64,000 nt of DNA from the NCBI RefSeq assembly GCF_010435965.1, contig NZ_JAAGAA010000007.1, positions 62,001-126,000 of the forward strand. The letters run 5' to 3'. Below, piece after piece: positions 8,664 through 18,500 of this stretch. The notes beneath the pieces are model-generated. The model ran no database searches, was not told where the DNA came from, and worked only from the letters and a program-made list of their open reading frames with translations. Position 1 is the first letter of the stretch; each line of letters opens with the position of its first letter. The position numbers and the translations under genes were made by a program. The stretch comes from Crenobacter caeni. GTDB taxonomy: Bacteria; Pseudomonadota; Gammaproteobacteria; Burkholderiales; Chromobacteriaceae.

Positions 8664-9458
8664 TCACGGTTGGAGCAGGAATCGTTGGGCGGCGCCGGCG
8701 AGCGCGTCCGGTGCCTCCAGGTGTAGCGCGTGCGCGCAGCCGTCCAGCAGCAAGAGTTGTGCCCCGGCGATGCCGTGCGCGATGAGTTCGGCCTGGTGTC
8801 GCGGGGTCAGCCTGTCTTCGCTGCCGACCACCACCAGCGTCGGGCAACGGATTTCGTTCAGCCAGCTGCGCGCGTCGTGCTCGAGCACGCCGCGGCTGAG
8901 CCTTTGCGCCGCCGGCCAGTCGACCGCCTCGGCGAACTGCCTGAGGGTTGGCAGAAGCTGGGCTTGCGCGGCAAGGAAGCGGCTGGAGAAGAGCCAAGGC
9001 AAGCCGCTGTCAAAGCGCAGCGCGAAGCCGCCGGCCTTGTCGCTGTCGACCCAGTTGCGCGCGATCAGCGCGTTGACCGGGTCCGACCACGCCAGCGTCG
9101 CCGCCAGCAGCAGGCGGTCGACGCGTTCGGGGTGGTGGCGGGCGAAGTGGAGGGCGACCATGCCGCCGTAGGAGAGCCCCAGCACATGCGTGCGTGCTAC
9201 CTTCAGTTGTCCGAGCAGCGCCGCCGCGTCGGACGCCTGGCGCGCGAGCGGGTAGCGCGCTTCGTCCGGCTTGTCGCTGAGCCCCTGCCCGCAGAAGTCG
9301 ACGCGAATCACGTCGAAGCATCTTTCCAGCACGGGCATCAGCCAGGTCCACGCGGCGGTGTTCATGGTGATGCCGTTCATCAGCAGGAGGGCCGGCGCGT
9401 CCGGCTGCCCGCTGCGCTCGTAAAACAGGCGGCGGTGGTCGACTTCGAGGTAGGGCAT
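8664..9458 (-). CDS. Alpha/beta hydrolase
   Basis: Alpha/beta-hydrolase fold protein of 264 aa. Visible elements: oxyanion strand LLMNGITMNTAAW, nucleophile elbow GLSYGG (Ser), acid in VVGSEDRLTP, and catalytic His in CAHALHLEAP. The layout is like small esterases, 3-oxoadipate enol-lactonases and C-C bond hydrolases; the substrate cannot be read from sequence. I chose MPYLEVDHRR at 9458 as the start because the upstream in-frame extension is low in GC and lacks family similarity. It is first in a two-gene operon with the crotonase-like gene. Confidence 0.85.
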   Translation of the reverse strand: MPYLEVDHRRLFYERSGQPDAPALLLMNGITMNTAAWTWLMPVLERCFDVIRVDFCGQGLSDKPDEARYPLARQASDAAALLGQLKVARTHVLGLSYGGMVALHFARHHPERVDRLLLAATLAWSDPVNALIARNWVDSDKAGGFALRFDSGLPWLFSSRFLAAQAQLLPTLRQFAEAVDWPAAQRLSRGVLEHDARSWLNEIRCPTLVVVGSEDRLTPRHQAELIAHGIAGAQLLLLDGCAHALHLEAPDALAGAAQRFLLQP

Positions 9459-9930
9459 GGGCTTCGCTCCGGTCGCGGGCTTTGATCCAAGTTTACTTCC
9501 GACGATGCCAATGTGATGCCGGATGGGCATTATTTTTGTTGTGCAATGCGCAAGAATGGTGCGTGTTGGATGCCTTAAACGTCAGGGTGGTGCCCGGTGT
9601 TGCGCAAGAAATCTTTTCAATGTCCGACAATCTGGCAGCAAAATGCCCTTGCTTTGGTAATACGCGCTTTATGAAAAATAGATTTCGGTGTGTAATCTGC
9701 TGTTGCAATGAACAATCTTTGATCGTTGTCAAATTTATTAAACATGGAATAAGCTAGGTCAATGCCAGCGAGATGCCGCGTATGGCCGCTCCGGCTTGCC
9801 GGGAGGGGCCGGTAGCGGGGCGGGAGGGTCCGCTGGAATGATGATTGCTTAAACAGATGACGTAGCCGTTTGACGCAACCCCGCCGTGCGGCCGGTGCCG
9901 CACGCAGAACAAGCAGAGGGAACAGCCATC
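9459..9930. other. AT-rich intergenic region upstream of potG
   Basis: 472 nt without a convincing gene. The part from about 9480 to 9765 is markedly richer in A+T than the surroundings. It holds two copies of the 10-mer TGCGCAAGAA (9547-9556 and 9601-9610) and a weak sigma-70-like pair (TTGTCA at 9726, ATAAGC at 9749, 17 nt spacer) facing potG. Short ORFs exist on both strands but lack ribosome sites and recognisable protein features. It probably carries the divergent promoters for the hydrolase operon and potGHI. Confidence 0.6.
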
Positions 9931-11073
9931 ATGAAGGATGCCGTCGCAAGCGCCCAGCTACCGGCCAAGGAGGCCGGCCAGCAGGCGTACCTGAAGATTG
10001 CCGGAGTCGTGAAGAAGTTCGGCGACCATACCGCGGTCGACCACGTCGACCTCGAGATCCATCAGCACGAGATCTTCGCCCTGTTGGGCAGTTCGGGCTG
10101 CGGCAAGTCGACCCTCTTGAGGATGCTGGCCGGCATGGAGACGCCGACCGCCGGCAAGATCCTGCTCGACGGCCAGGACATCACCCGCCTTGCGCCCTAC
10201 AACCGGCCGATCAACATGATGTTCCAGAGCTACGCGCTGTTTCCGCACATGAGCGTCGAGCAGAACATCGCCTTCGGCCTCAAGCAGGATGGCCTGCCCA
10301 AGGACGAGATCTCGGCGCGGGTGTCCGAGATGCTGGAGCTGGTGCAGATGAAGAAGTACGCGACGCGCAAGCCCTACCAGCTCTCCGGCGGCCAGCAGCA
10401 GCGCGTCGCGCTGGCGCGCTCGCTCGCCAAGCGCCCCAAGCTGCTGCTGCTCGACGAGCCCCTGGGCGCGCTCGACAAGAAACTCAGGCAGCAGACGCAG
10501 CTCGAGCTCGTCAATACGCTGGAGAAGGTCGGCGTGACCTGCATCATGGTGACCCACGACCAGGAAGAGGCGATGACGATGGCCACCCGCATCGGCATCA
10601 TGAGCGAGGGCCAGCTCCTGCAGGTCGGCACGCCCTCGCAGATCTACGACTACCCGAACTGTCGCTTCACCGCCGAATTCATCGGCGAGACCAACCTGTT
10701 CGGCGGCGCGGTCGCCGTCGACGAGGCGGATCGCGTCGAGATCGACGCACCGGAACTGGGCGGTCGCATCAGCATCGGCCACGGCATCACCGGGCCCAAG
10801 GGCATGGAAGTGTGGGCGAGCGTGCGCCCGGAAGACATCCGTGTCGACATCCGTCCGGTCGAGCCCGGCCCCAACCGCGCGCGCGGCAAGGTGCGCGAGA
10901 TCGCGTACCTGGGCAGCTATTCGGTCTACCACGTGCAGCTTGGCAGCGGCAAGGTGGTCAAGGCGATGGTGCCGGCCAACCGCTGGTACGAGGCGGGCGA
11001 GACCGAGCCGACCTGGGACGACGAGGTCTGGATCAGCTGGCGTGACGACATGCCGGTCGTGCTGACCGCGTAA
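9931..11073 (+). CDS. potG: Putrescine ABC transporter ATP-binding protein PotG
   Basis: Cytoplasmic ATPase of a polyamine importer. Walker A is GSSGCGKST (residues 53-61), the signature is [10 protein letters not shown], Walker [12 protein letters not shown], and the switch His is in [11 protein letters not shown]; a C-terminal TOBE-like domain follows from about residue 300. The 380-aa length equals E. coli PotG (about 377) and exceeds that of most PotA proteins only by the N-terminal tail. The ATG at 9931 is preferred over an earlier GTG because AGAGGG lies about 10 nt upstream. potH follows directly. Confidence 0.9.
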   Translation: MKDAVASAQLPAKEAGQQAYLKIAGVVKKFGDHTAVDHVDLEIHQHEIFALLGSSGCGKSTLLRMLAGMETPTAGKILLDGQDITRLAPYNRPINMMFQSYALFPHMSVEQNIAFGLKQDGLPKDEISARVSEMLELVQMKKYATRKPYQLSGGQQQRVALARSLAKRPKLLLLDEPLGALDKKLRQQTQLELVNTLEKVGVTCIMVTHDQEEAMTMATRIGIMSEGQLLQVGTPSQIYDYPNCRFTAEFIGETNLFGGAVAVDEADRVEIDAPELGGRISIGHGITGPKGMEVWASVRPEDIRVDIRPVEPGPNRARGKVREIAYLGSYSVYHVQLGSGKVVKAMVPANRWYEAGETEPTWDDEVWISWRDDMPVVLTA

Positions 11074-11084
11074 GGAGGATGGTC

Positions 11085-11990
11085 ATGAGCCTCTTGCGTA
11101 AACTGAGCCCGGGCCGGGGCAGCGTGATCGCCGTCCCCTACCTGTGGCTGACGCTGTTCTTCCTGGTGCCGTTCCTGATCGTGCTCAAGATCAGTTTCGC
11201 CGAGCAGGACATCGCGATTCCGCCGTTCACCGCGCTGACCGAGTACGCCGACGGCTACCTGAACGTCAAGCTGAACCTGTCGAACTTCCTGTACATCTTC
11301 ACCGACGAATTCTACTTCGACACCTACCTGTCGTCGCTGAAGGTCGCGCTGTTCACCACCATCGGCTGCCTGCTGCTGGGCTACCCGATCGCATACGCGA
11401 TCGCGCGCACCGACCCGGCGCGCCGCAACGTACTCCTGATGCTGGTGATGCTGCCCTTCTGGACGTCGTTCCTGCTCAGGGTGTACGCGTGGATGGGCAT
11501 CCTCAACGAGACTGGGCTGATCAACAGCTTCTTGATGTCTACGGGGCTGATCGACGAGCCCTTGCACCTTTTCCATACCGACTTCTCGCTGTACATCGTG
11601 ATGCTGTACGCCTACCTGCCGTTCATGATCCTGCCGCTTTACTCCAACCTGGTGAAGCTTGACCTGCGCCTGCTGGAAGCCGCGGCGGACCTGGGCGCAC
11701 GCCCGATGAAGGCGTTCTTCACGATCACGCTGCCCTTGTCGAAAAACGGCATCATCGCAGGCTCGATGCTGGTGTTCATCCCGGCGGTCGGCGAATTCGT
11801 GATCCCGGAACTGGTCGGCAGCTCGGAGACGCTAATGATCGGCAAGGTGCTGTGGAACGAGTTCTTCGACAACAACAACTGGCCGATGGCCTCGGCGGTG
11901 GCGGCGGTGATGGCGCTGATCCTGATCGTGCCGACCGCGCTGTTCCACCGTTTCGAAACCCGCGAGCTGGAGGGCAAGAACCATGCATAA
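11085..11990 (+). CDS. potH: Putrescine ABC transporter permease PotH
   Basis: Inner-membrane permease with six predicted hydrophobic segments. The EAA loop that contacts the ATPase reads EAAADLGARPMKAFFTITLP near residue 200. The PotH-like N-terminus YLWLTLFFLVPFLIVLKISF is characteristic. Two ATGs occur (11079 and 11085); GGAGG at 11074-11078 abuts the first but stands 6 nt from the second, so 11085 is chosen (301 aa). The 3' end overlaps potI by 8 nt, indicating coupled translation. Confidence 0.92.
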   Translation: MSLLRKLSPGRGSVIAVPYLWLTLFFLVPFLIVLKISFAEQDIAIPPFTALTEYADGYLNVKLNLSNFLYIFTDEFYFDTYLSSLKVALFTTIGCLLLGYPIAYAIARTDPARRNVLLMLVMLPFWTSFLLRVYAWMGILNETGLINSFLMSTGLIDEPLHLFHTDFSLYIVMLYAYLPFMILPLYSNLVKLDLRLLEAAADLGARPMKAFFTITLPLSKNGIIAGSMLVFIPAVGEFVIPELVGSSETLMIGKVLWNEFFDNNNWPMASAVAAVMALILIVPTALFHRFETRELEGKNHA

Positions 11991-12879
11991 CGGCAAGCTC
12001 TCTCCCTTCCTGAAGGGCGCGCTGGTGGTGGGCTTCCTGTTCCTCTATGTGCCCATCCTCAGCCTGATCGTCTACTCGTTCAACGCGTCCAAGCTGGTGA
12101 CGGTGTGGGGCGGCTTTTCCTTGCGCTGGTACGCGTCGCTGTTCGAGAACGAGCAGATCCTCTCGGCCGTGTGGCTGTCGGTCCGCATCGCGCTGGCCGC
12201 CGCGGCGGCGGCCGTGGTGCTGGGCACCATCGCCGGCCTGGTGCTCGCGCGCTTCAAGCGCTTCCCAGGCAGCACGCTGTTTGCCGGGATGATCACCGCG
12301 CCGATGGTGATGCCTGAGGTGATCACCGGCCTCTCGATGCTGCTCTTGTTCATCTCGCTGCAGCAGCTGATCGGCGTGCCCACCGAGCGCGGCTTCTTCA
12401 CGATCTGGGTCGGCCACACCACCTTGTGCATGGCCTACGTCGCGGTGGTGGTGCGTTCGCGGCTGGTGGAGATGGACAAGAACCTGGAGGACGCGGCGAT
12501 GGACTTGGGCGCCAAGCCCCTGAAGATCTTCTTCGTGATCACGCTGCCCCTGATCGCGCCGGCGATCGCGTCGGGTTTCCTGTTGTCGGTGACGCTGTCG
12601 CTGGACGACCTGGTGACCACCGCCTTCCTGTCCGGCCCCGGCTCGACCACCTTGCCGCAGGTGATCTTCTCCAAGGTGCGCCTGGGCCTGAATCCGGAGA
12701 TCAACGCGCTGGCGACGATCACCGTGCTGGTGGTCGGCAGCTTCGTCGTGCTCGCCAACTACTTTATGCTAAATGCACAAAGGAAGCGCGACAGGGCGAT
12801 CGCCGAGGCGATGCGCGCCGACGCGCCCAAGCTGCCCGACGTGCCGCTCGAAAGCCTGGGCCGCCCGGGACGCGCGTAA
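11983..12879 (+). CDS. potI: Putrescine ABC transporter permease PotI
   Basis: Second permease subunit, 298 aa with about six membrane segments; the EAA loop reads EDAAMDLGAKPLKIFFVITL. The segment LSLDDLVTTAFLSGPGSTTLP is shared with PotI/PotC proteins. It completes the membrane part of the importer, but no periplasmic binding protein (PotF) gene adjoins, unlike the usual potFGHI order. A strong intrinsic terminator follows the stop, so the operon ends here and the oxidase gene downstream probably has its own promoter. Confidence 0.92.
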   Translation: MHNGKLSPFLKGALVVGFLFLYVPILSLIVYSFNASKLVTVWGGFSLRWYASLFENEQILSAVWLSVRIALAAAAAAVVLGTIAGLVLARFKRFPGSTLFAGMITAPMVMPEVITGLSMLLLFISLQQLIGVPTERGFFTIWVGHTTLCMAYVAVVVRSRLVEMDKNLEDAAMDLGAKPLKIFFVITLPLIAPAIASGFLLSVTLSLDDLVTTAFLSGPGSTTLPQVIFSKVRLGLNPEINALATITVLVVGSFVVLANYFMLNAQRKRDRAIAEAMRADAPKLPDVPLESLGRPGRA

Positions 12880-12886
12880 GGTTCCC

Positions 12887-12921
12887 GGCGCCCGCGCGGT
12901 CCAGGCGCGGGCGCCTATTTT
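12887..12921 (+). terminator. Intrinsic terminator after potGHI
   Basis: A perfect 11-bp inverted repeat (GGCGCCCGCGC, 7-nt loop, GCGCGGGCGCC) is followed by TATTTT, beginning 8 nt after the potI stop. The stem is all G/C, so this should be an efficient terminator. Confidence 0.8.
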
Positions 12922-12989
12922 CAGGAAAACCCTGCAATGACCGTCATCCCCTGATCCACCCCTTTTTCCAACCACCCGAAAGCACCCTT

Positions 12990-14279
12990 ATGCTCGAATT
13001 CGTCCGCCAGCCCCACGCCCCGTCCTATTACGCCGCGACCGCCGTCCCCTGGGACGACCAGCCGCCGCTGGACGGCGCCGCGAGCGCGGACGTGTGCGTG
13101 GTCGGCGGCGGCCTTTCCGGCCTGTCGGCCGCGCTCGAGCTCGCCCGGCAGGGGCTGTCGGTGGTCGTGCTCGAGGGCTCTAAAGTCGGCTGGGGGGCGT
13201 CCGGGCGCAACGGCGGGCAGGTGATCGCCGGCTACGCCTGCGACATCGACACCCTGGTCGACCAGCTGGGACAGGATACCGCCCGCGTGATGTGGGACAT
13301 GACCGTCGAGGCGGTCGAGCTGATCGACAGCCGCGTGCGCGAATTCGGCATCGAGTGCGACTGGACGCGCGGCTTCTGCAACGCGGCGGTCAAGCCGCAG
13401 GCGATGGGCGAGCTGGCCAAGTGGCAGGATACGCTGGAGACCCGTTACGGTTACACCGGCACCGAGTTGTGGGACAAGGCGACGCTCGGCGCCAAACTTG
13501 CTAGCGACCGCTACCAGGGCGGCCTGTTCGACCCGCACTCGGGCCATCTTCACCCCTTGAACTACACGCTGGGCCTCGCCCGTGCGGCGCTCAAGCTTGG
13601 CGTGCGCATCTTTGAAGGCACCGCGGTCACCCGCGTCGAGCACGGCGCGCGCCCGCGCGTGCATACCGCCCGCGGCCACGTCGACTGCGACCAGGTGGTG
13701 CTCGCGTGCAACAGCTACGTGGGCGAGCTTGCACCAATGCTCGACCGGCGCATCATGCCGGCCGGCACCTACGTGATCGCGACCGAACCCCTGGGCGAGG
13801 CGAGGGCGCGCGCGCTGATCGCTAACAATATGGCGGTGTGCGACACCCAGTTCGTGCTTGACTACTACCGCCTGTCCGCCGACCACCGCCTGCTGTTCGG
13901 CGGCAAGGTCAGCTACTCGGGCAAGGAGCCGGCCAACCTCGCTGCGGCGATGCGCGAGGACATGCTCAGGGTGTTCCCGCAGCTGTCCGACGTGAAGGTC
14001 GACTACGCGTGGGGCGGCTATTGCGACATCACCATGAACCGCGCGCCGGACTTCGGCCGGCTCTCGGCCAACGTCTACTACCTGCAGGGCTTCTCCGGGC
14101 ACGGCGTCAACATCACGCAGATCGCCGGCCGCGTGGTGGCCGAGGCGATCGCCGGCAGCGCGTCACGCTTTGACCTGTTCACCCGCATCCGCCACCGCGA
14201 CTTCCCGGGCGGTCGCCTGATGCGCACGCCGGCCCTGGTGCTGGGCATGGCGTACTACCGGCTGCGCGATTATCTGTAA
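12990..14279 (+). CDS. puuB: Gamma-glutamylputrescine oxidase-like FAD oxidoreductase
   Basis: FAD-dependent amine oxidase of the DAO/PuuB family, 429 aa. The FAD-binding Rossmann motif is DVCVVGGGLSGLSAALEL (about residues 31-48), followed by GWGASGRNGGQ. Long stretches recall E. coli PuuB: SYYAAT near the N-terminus, FDPHSGHLHPLNY, LDYYRLSADHRLLFGG, YLQGFSGHGVN and the C-terminal FPGGRLMRTP. PuuB oxidises gamma-glutamylputrescine in putrescine breakdown. Location after potGHI supports a polyamine role. puuA, puuC and puuD are not in the window. Other amines remain possible substrates. Confidence 0.8.
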   Translation: MLEFVRQPHAPSYYAATAVPWDDQPPLDGAASADVCVVGGGLSGLSAALELARQGLSVVVLEGSKVGWGASGRNGGQVIAGYACDIDTLVDQLGQDTARVMWDMTVEAVELIDSRVREFGIECDWTRGFCNAAVKPQAMGELAKWQDTLETRYGYTGTELWDKATLGAKLASDRYQGGLFDPHSGHLHPLNYTLGLARAALKLGVRIFEGTAVTRVEHGARPRVHTARGHVDCDQVVLACNSYVGELAPMLDRRIMPAGTYVIATEPLGEARARALIANNMAVCDTQFVLDYYRLSADHRLLFGGKVSYSGKEPANLAAAMREDMLRVFPQLSDVKVDYAWGGYCDITMNRAPDFGRLSANVYYLQGFSGHGVNITQIAGRVVAEAIAGSASRFDLFTRIRHRDFPGGRLMRTPALVLGMAYYRLRDYL

Positions 14280-14325
14280 CACGACGGCTGGCAATACTGC
14301 CGATCCGTCCTAAACCGTATGCATC

Positions 14326-14344
14326 GGGCCGGCGACGGCCCTTT
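14326..14344 (+). terminator. Weak terminator-like hairpin after puuB
   Basis: GGGCCG-GCGA-CGGCCC followed by only TTT. A short 6-bp GC stem with a minimal T tract; it could end the puuB transcript but is a weak candidate. Confidence 0.35.
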
Positions 14345-14361
14345 GCATTGCGGGGGGACGG

Positions 14362-15570
14362 ATGGCAGCAATCCAGCAGGGTAGCGGCGTCGCCTGCGGC
14401 CTGATCGATCCGGCGCCGGCGCCGGTCTGCGCGGGGCCCTGCGGGCTGCGCTACGACTTCAACCTGGGCGCGAGGCTGAGCCTGCCGCCGGGCAACTGGC
14501 GGGTACGCCTGTCGGACGTTGCCACCCACAACACCCTGTTCGAGACGACCTTAGAGGGTGGTTTTGTCTCCAGCGGCAAGAAGTACTATGTGCCCTTCCG
14601 CGTCGAGGCGTGGCTAAACGGCGAGCCGGTGTTCGACCACACCCTGTCGCTCTGTGGGCGCGAGGTGCTGGTGCAGTGCCCGGTCGGCACGCTGGGCGAC
14701 GTGCTCGCCTGGTTCCCGTACGCCGACCGTTTCGCGCGGCAACACGGTTGCCGGCTCACCTGTTCGATGTCGCCGGTACTGATCCCGCTGTTTGCCGAGC
14801 GCTACCCCGAAATCCGCTTCCTGGCACCCGACGAAGTCGACCCGGCCGAGTTTTACGCGACCTACTACCTCGGCCTCTTCTTCGACGATGATGAAAGCGC
14901 GTGGCAGCCCGCCGACTTCAGGCTGGTCGGGCTTGCGCGCACCGCCGGCTACATCCTGGGCGTCGACCCGTCCGACACCCCCGCCTGCATCGATTGCCCG
15001 CCCGGGCGGCCGATTGCCGAGCCCTACGCGTGCATCGCCGTGCAAAGCACCACCCAGTGCAAGTACTGGAACAACCCGCAAGGCTGGCTTTCCGTGGTGC
15101 GCGCGCTCAAGGCACGCGGCCTGCGCGTGCTGTGCATCGACCAGAAGCCTTGCCATGGCCACGGCCTGACCTGGACGCAACTGCCCAACGGCGCCGAGGA
15201 CTTTACCGGCGAGGTGCCGCTGGCCGAGCGCGCGCGGCAGCTTATGCATGCCGAACTGTTCGTCGGCCTCTCCAGCGGACTGTCGTGGCTCGCGTGGTCA
15301 GTCGGCACGCCGGTCGTGATGATCAGCGGCTTCACCCACCCGACCAACGAATTCTTCACCCCGTACCGGGTGTTCAACCCGCACGCGTGCAACAGCTGCT
15401 GGAACGACCCGCGCCACCGCTTCGACCACGCCGACTTCTTCTGGTGTCCGCGCCATCGGGGCAGCGAGCGGCAGTTCGAATGCACGCGGCTGATCACCGC
15501 CGAGCAGGTGACCGACACCATCGCCCGCGTGCCGCCGCGTGCGGAACAAGCAAGGGAGAATGACCGATGA
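14362..15570 (+). CDS. Autotransporter strand-loop-strand O-heptosyltransferase
   Basis: Cytoplasmic glycosyltransferase that adds heptose (from ADP-heptose) to serines of AIDA-type autotransporter repeats; the family is that of Aah and TibC (TIGR04414). The 402-aa protein has an N-terminal beta-rich domain (1-105), then a GT-B fold opening at PVGTLGDVLAWFPY with the likely catalytic Asp at residue 113, close to TibC Asp110. Near the C-terminus four cysteines (C343, C346, C362, C374) form a CxxC...C...C set like the iron-binding site of this family. GGGGGGA precedes the ATG. Its stop overlaps the autotransporter start (ATGA), marking an enzyme-substrate pair. Confidence 0.9.
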   Translation: MAAIQQGSGVACGLIDPAPAPVCAGPCGLRYDFNLGARLSLPPGNWRVRLSDVATHNTLFETTLEGGFVSSGKKYYVPFRVEAWLNGEPVFDHTLSLCGREVLVQCPVGTLGDVLAWFPYADRFARQHGCRLTCSMSPVLIPLFAERYPEIRFLAPDEVDPAEFYATYYLGLFFDDDESAWQPADFRLVGLARTAGYILGVDPSDTPACIDCPPGRPIAEPYACIAVQSTTQCKYWNNPQGWLSVVRALKARGLRVLCIDQKPCHGHGLTWTQLPNGAEDFTGEVPLAERARQLMHAELFVGLSSGLSWLAWSVGTPVVMISGFTHPTNEFFTPYRVFNPHACNSCWNDPRHRFDHADFFWCPRHRGSERQFECTRLITAEQVTDTIARVPPRAEQARENDR

Positions 15571-18500
15571 AGTACCGTACCCAATGTTTACGTTTCGGCG
15601 TGCGCACCTTTGGCCGCGCACCTGTCTGGTCGAGATTGCTGTGCCTGCTGCTGGGACTGCCGCTGTCGTGGCCGGCGCTCGCTGACACGGTGTCCGGCGT
15701 GGTCAGTGGCGGGAAGGTGGTACTGGGGGCGACGCAGGACGTCGTCGCGGGTGGGGTCGCCATCCGCGTCGAGGTCGACGGTACGCAGAACGTGTCGGCA
15801 GGCGGGGCAACCAGCGCCACCTTCGGTGCCGGCGTGCAGAATGTCTACTCGGGCGGGGTGGCTAGCGGGACGGGCATGAAGGGTACCCAGTATGTTTACA
15901 CCGGTGGCGTCGCCAGCACGACCAATGTTTTTGGTGTCCAGAATGTCTATGGTGGACGCGCCGTCAGCAGCACCGTCCTGTCCAGTGGTTCGCAGCGGGT
16001 TAGTGCGGGCGGGGTGGCGGTGTCGACCACGCTGCTTGGCCAGGGTGCAGGCCAGGGCGTGGCCGCTGGCGGCAGCGCCAGCCAGACGACGGTGGACGCA
16101 GGCGCCATCCAGACCGTCGCCGGCGGCATCGCCTCCCAAACCACCGTGTCGTCCGGTGGCTTGCAGCAAGTCCTGGCAGGGTCCGCGGGCGTGACGGTGC
16201 TGTTGTCCGGGGCCACGCAAGACATCATTGGCGCGGGCACCGCGCGGCAGACTACCGTGAGCGCCGGGGCAACGCAGAATGTCGGCGGGCAGGCGATCGA
16301 CAATGTGGTCAACGGCGGCACGCAGAACGTGAGCGCGGGCGGAACCGCCACCTCGACGACGCTGGCCTCGGGCGGCCAGCAGGTGGTGTCGTCCGGCGGC
16401 TACGCCAGCGCGACGCAGGTAGTGAACGGCACGCAGAACGTCTCGGCCGGCGGCTCGGCAGGACAGGCCACGGTCGGTGTCTCCGGCGTGCAGAACGTGC
16501 AGGGGGTGGTCAGCGCCACCGTCGTCAACGGCGGCGCGCAGATCATGCTGTCGGGCGAGGCGTTCGACACCACGGTCAACTCGGGCGGGTCGCAGTCGGT
16601 CGGCGGCGGCCAGGTGCTGAACACCACGCTCAACGGCGGCAGCACCCAGACCATCCTCTCCGGCGGCCAGGCCAACCAGACCATCCTCAACGCGAGTTTC
16701 CAGAACATCCTCGCCGGCGGCACCGCGCTGCTGACCGAAGTGAACAGCGGCAGCGACCAGACGGTGCAGGGCGTGGCCAGCGCGAGCGTGATCCAGCAAG
16801 GCGGCCGCCAGTACGTCAGTGCCGGCGGCAGCGCGGTGCTCACCACCGTCAACGGCGGCTTGCAGGACGTGTACGCCGGCGGCTCGGCGACCAGTACAAC
16901 GGTCGTCTCGGGCAGCCAGCGCGTCGAGGCGGGCGGGGTGGCAACCTCGACCACGGTGAGCCGTGGCGGCGACCAGATCATCTACGGCAGTGCCAGTACC
17001 AACCAGATCAACGGCGGGCGCCAGTTTGTCTACGCAGGCGGCGTCGCCAGCGGCAATACCTTTGCGGGTGGTAGCCAGCAGATCAATAGTGGGGGCTTGG
17101 CCACCGGTAACTCGCTGAGCTCGGCCAGCCAGTTCGTGGAGAACGGCGGCGTCTCACGGGACACCACCTTGCTCTCTGGGGGGCGTTTGACGGTGTCCGC
17201 CGGCGGCCTCGCGCAGGACGTGACGATAGAGACTGGCGGCGCGGCGCTGGTTGCCGGTGGCACACTGGATAACGCAACGCTCGCCGGCAACGGCGGGCGC
17301 TTGCAACTCAATAGCGGCACCCTGGCCGGGCAGACCCGCATCAGCGGCGACGACAACCGGCTGGTGCTGCAAGGCGGGCAGGTAGCCGGTAGCTTGTCGG
17401 TAGCCGGCAGCGGCAACCAGGTCGGCATCGGCCAGGCCGACTTGTCGGCCTGGGGGCCGCTGACCGACAGCACGGGCGCCAACACGCTGGTGGTGCTCTC
17501 CGGCACCAGCATCCGCGCGCAGACCGGCCCGGCTACCTCCGGCGTACTCGACTTGCAGAACTGGTCGGCGATCCGTGTCAACAGCGGCGGCACGCTGGGG
17601 CTCGCCGGCAATTTGGCGCTCGCCGGCGGCGGCACGCTTTCGGTGTCCGGCACGCTCGCGGTGCCGCAGGCGGCCACCGTCAGCGGGAACCTAGGCAACG
17701 CGGGGGTGCTCGCCTTGTCCGCGCCGCTGACGGTCACCGGCGACTACGCGGGCTTGGGCGGCGTGCTGCAGGACAATGTGTCGGCCGGCAGCGAAACCGC
17801 CACTTTGCTGACCGTAGACGGCGCGGGCAGCGGCACCACCCGCGTCGTCTTCGCCAACGACGGCACGCCGGGCCGCCTGGGCGAGAAGATCGAGTTCGCC
17901 AGGATCGCCTCGGGCAGCGCCGACTTCGTCGCCGCCAACCCGGTCGGTGCGAACAACCCCTACGACGTGCGCCTGAAAGGCAGCCCCTACGTGTGGCAGA
18001 TGGTGCGCGCGGGCGACGAGTGGCTGCTCGAGTCGCCGGCCGCGCCGGTGACTCCGCCGATCCCCGAGCCGCCCACCCCGGCGCCCGAGCCGTCCAAGCC
18101 GCTCAAACCCGCACGCCTGTTGCCGGAAATTCCCGCCTACGGCACCTTGCCCGCAGTCTCGGAACAGATCGTGCGCGGCAACCTGATGTCGCTCGGGCAA
18201 AGGCTGGACACGGCGCCGGGCGTGTACCGCGACGTCTGGCTGAAGACCGACGGCTTTCACCTGCAGCAGGACGCGCGCTACGGTTTCTCGTTCGAGGGGC
18301 ACGGCGTGTCGCTGACCGCGGGCGCCGACCAGGGCGGCGTGTGGCGGGACACCGGACGCTGGCGCGCCGGGGTGTTTGCCGCGTGGAATCGCGGCTGGAT
18401 CGACGTCAACGGCGAGGGCAAGGTGATTCCGTCGCGCGCCACCTCGGACATCCACCTGGACAGCCTGCAGGCCGGCGTGTACGGCCAGTTCGAACAGGAC

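Noticed and set aside
9482-9757. Small ORFs on both strands in the AT-rich region before potG
   Set aside because: No ribosome sites, no recognisable domains, and the two strands conflict; treated as regulatory DNA.
15717-17240. Regular repeats that might suggest a CRISPR array
   Set aside because: The units are in frame within one large coding sequence, vary in sequence and length, and match the autotransporter passenger repeat class.
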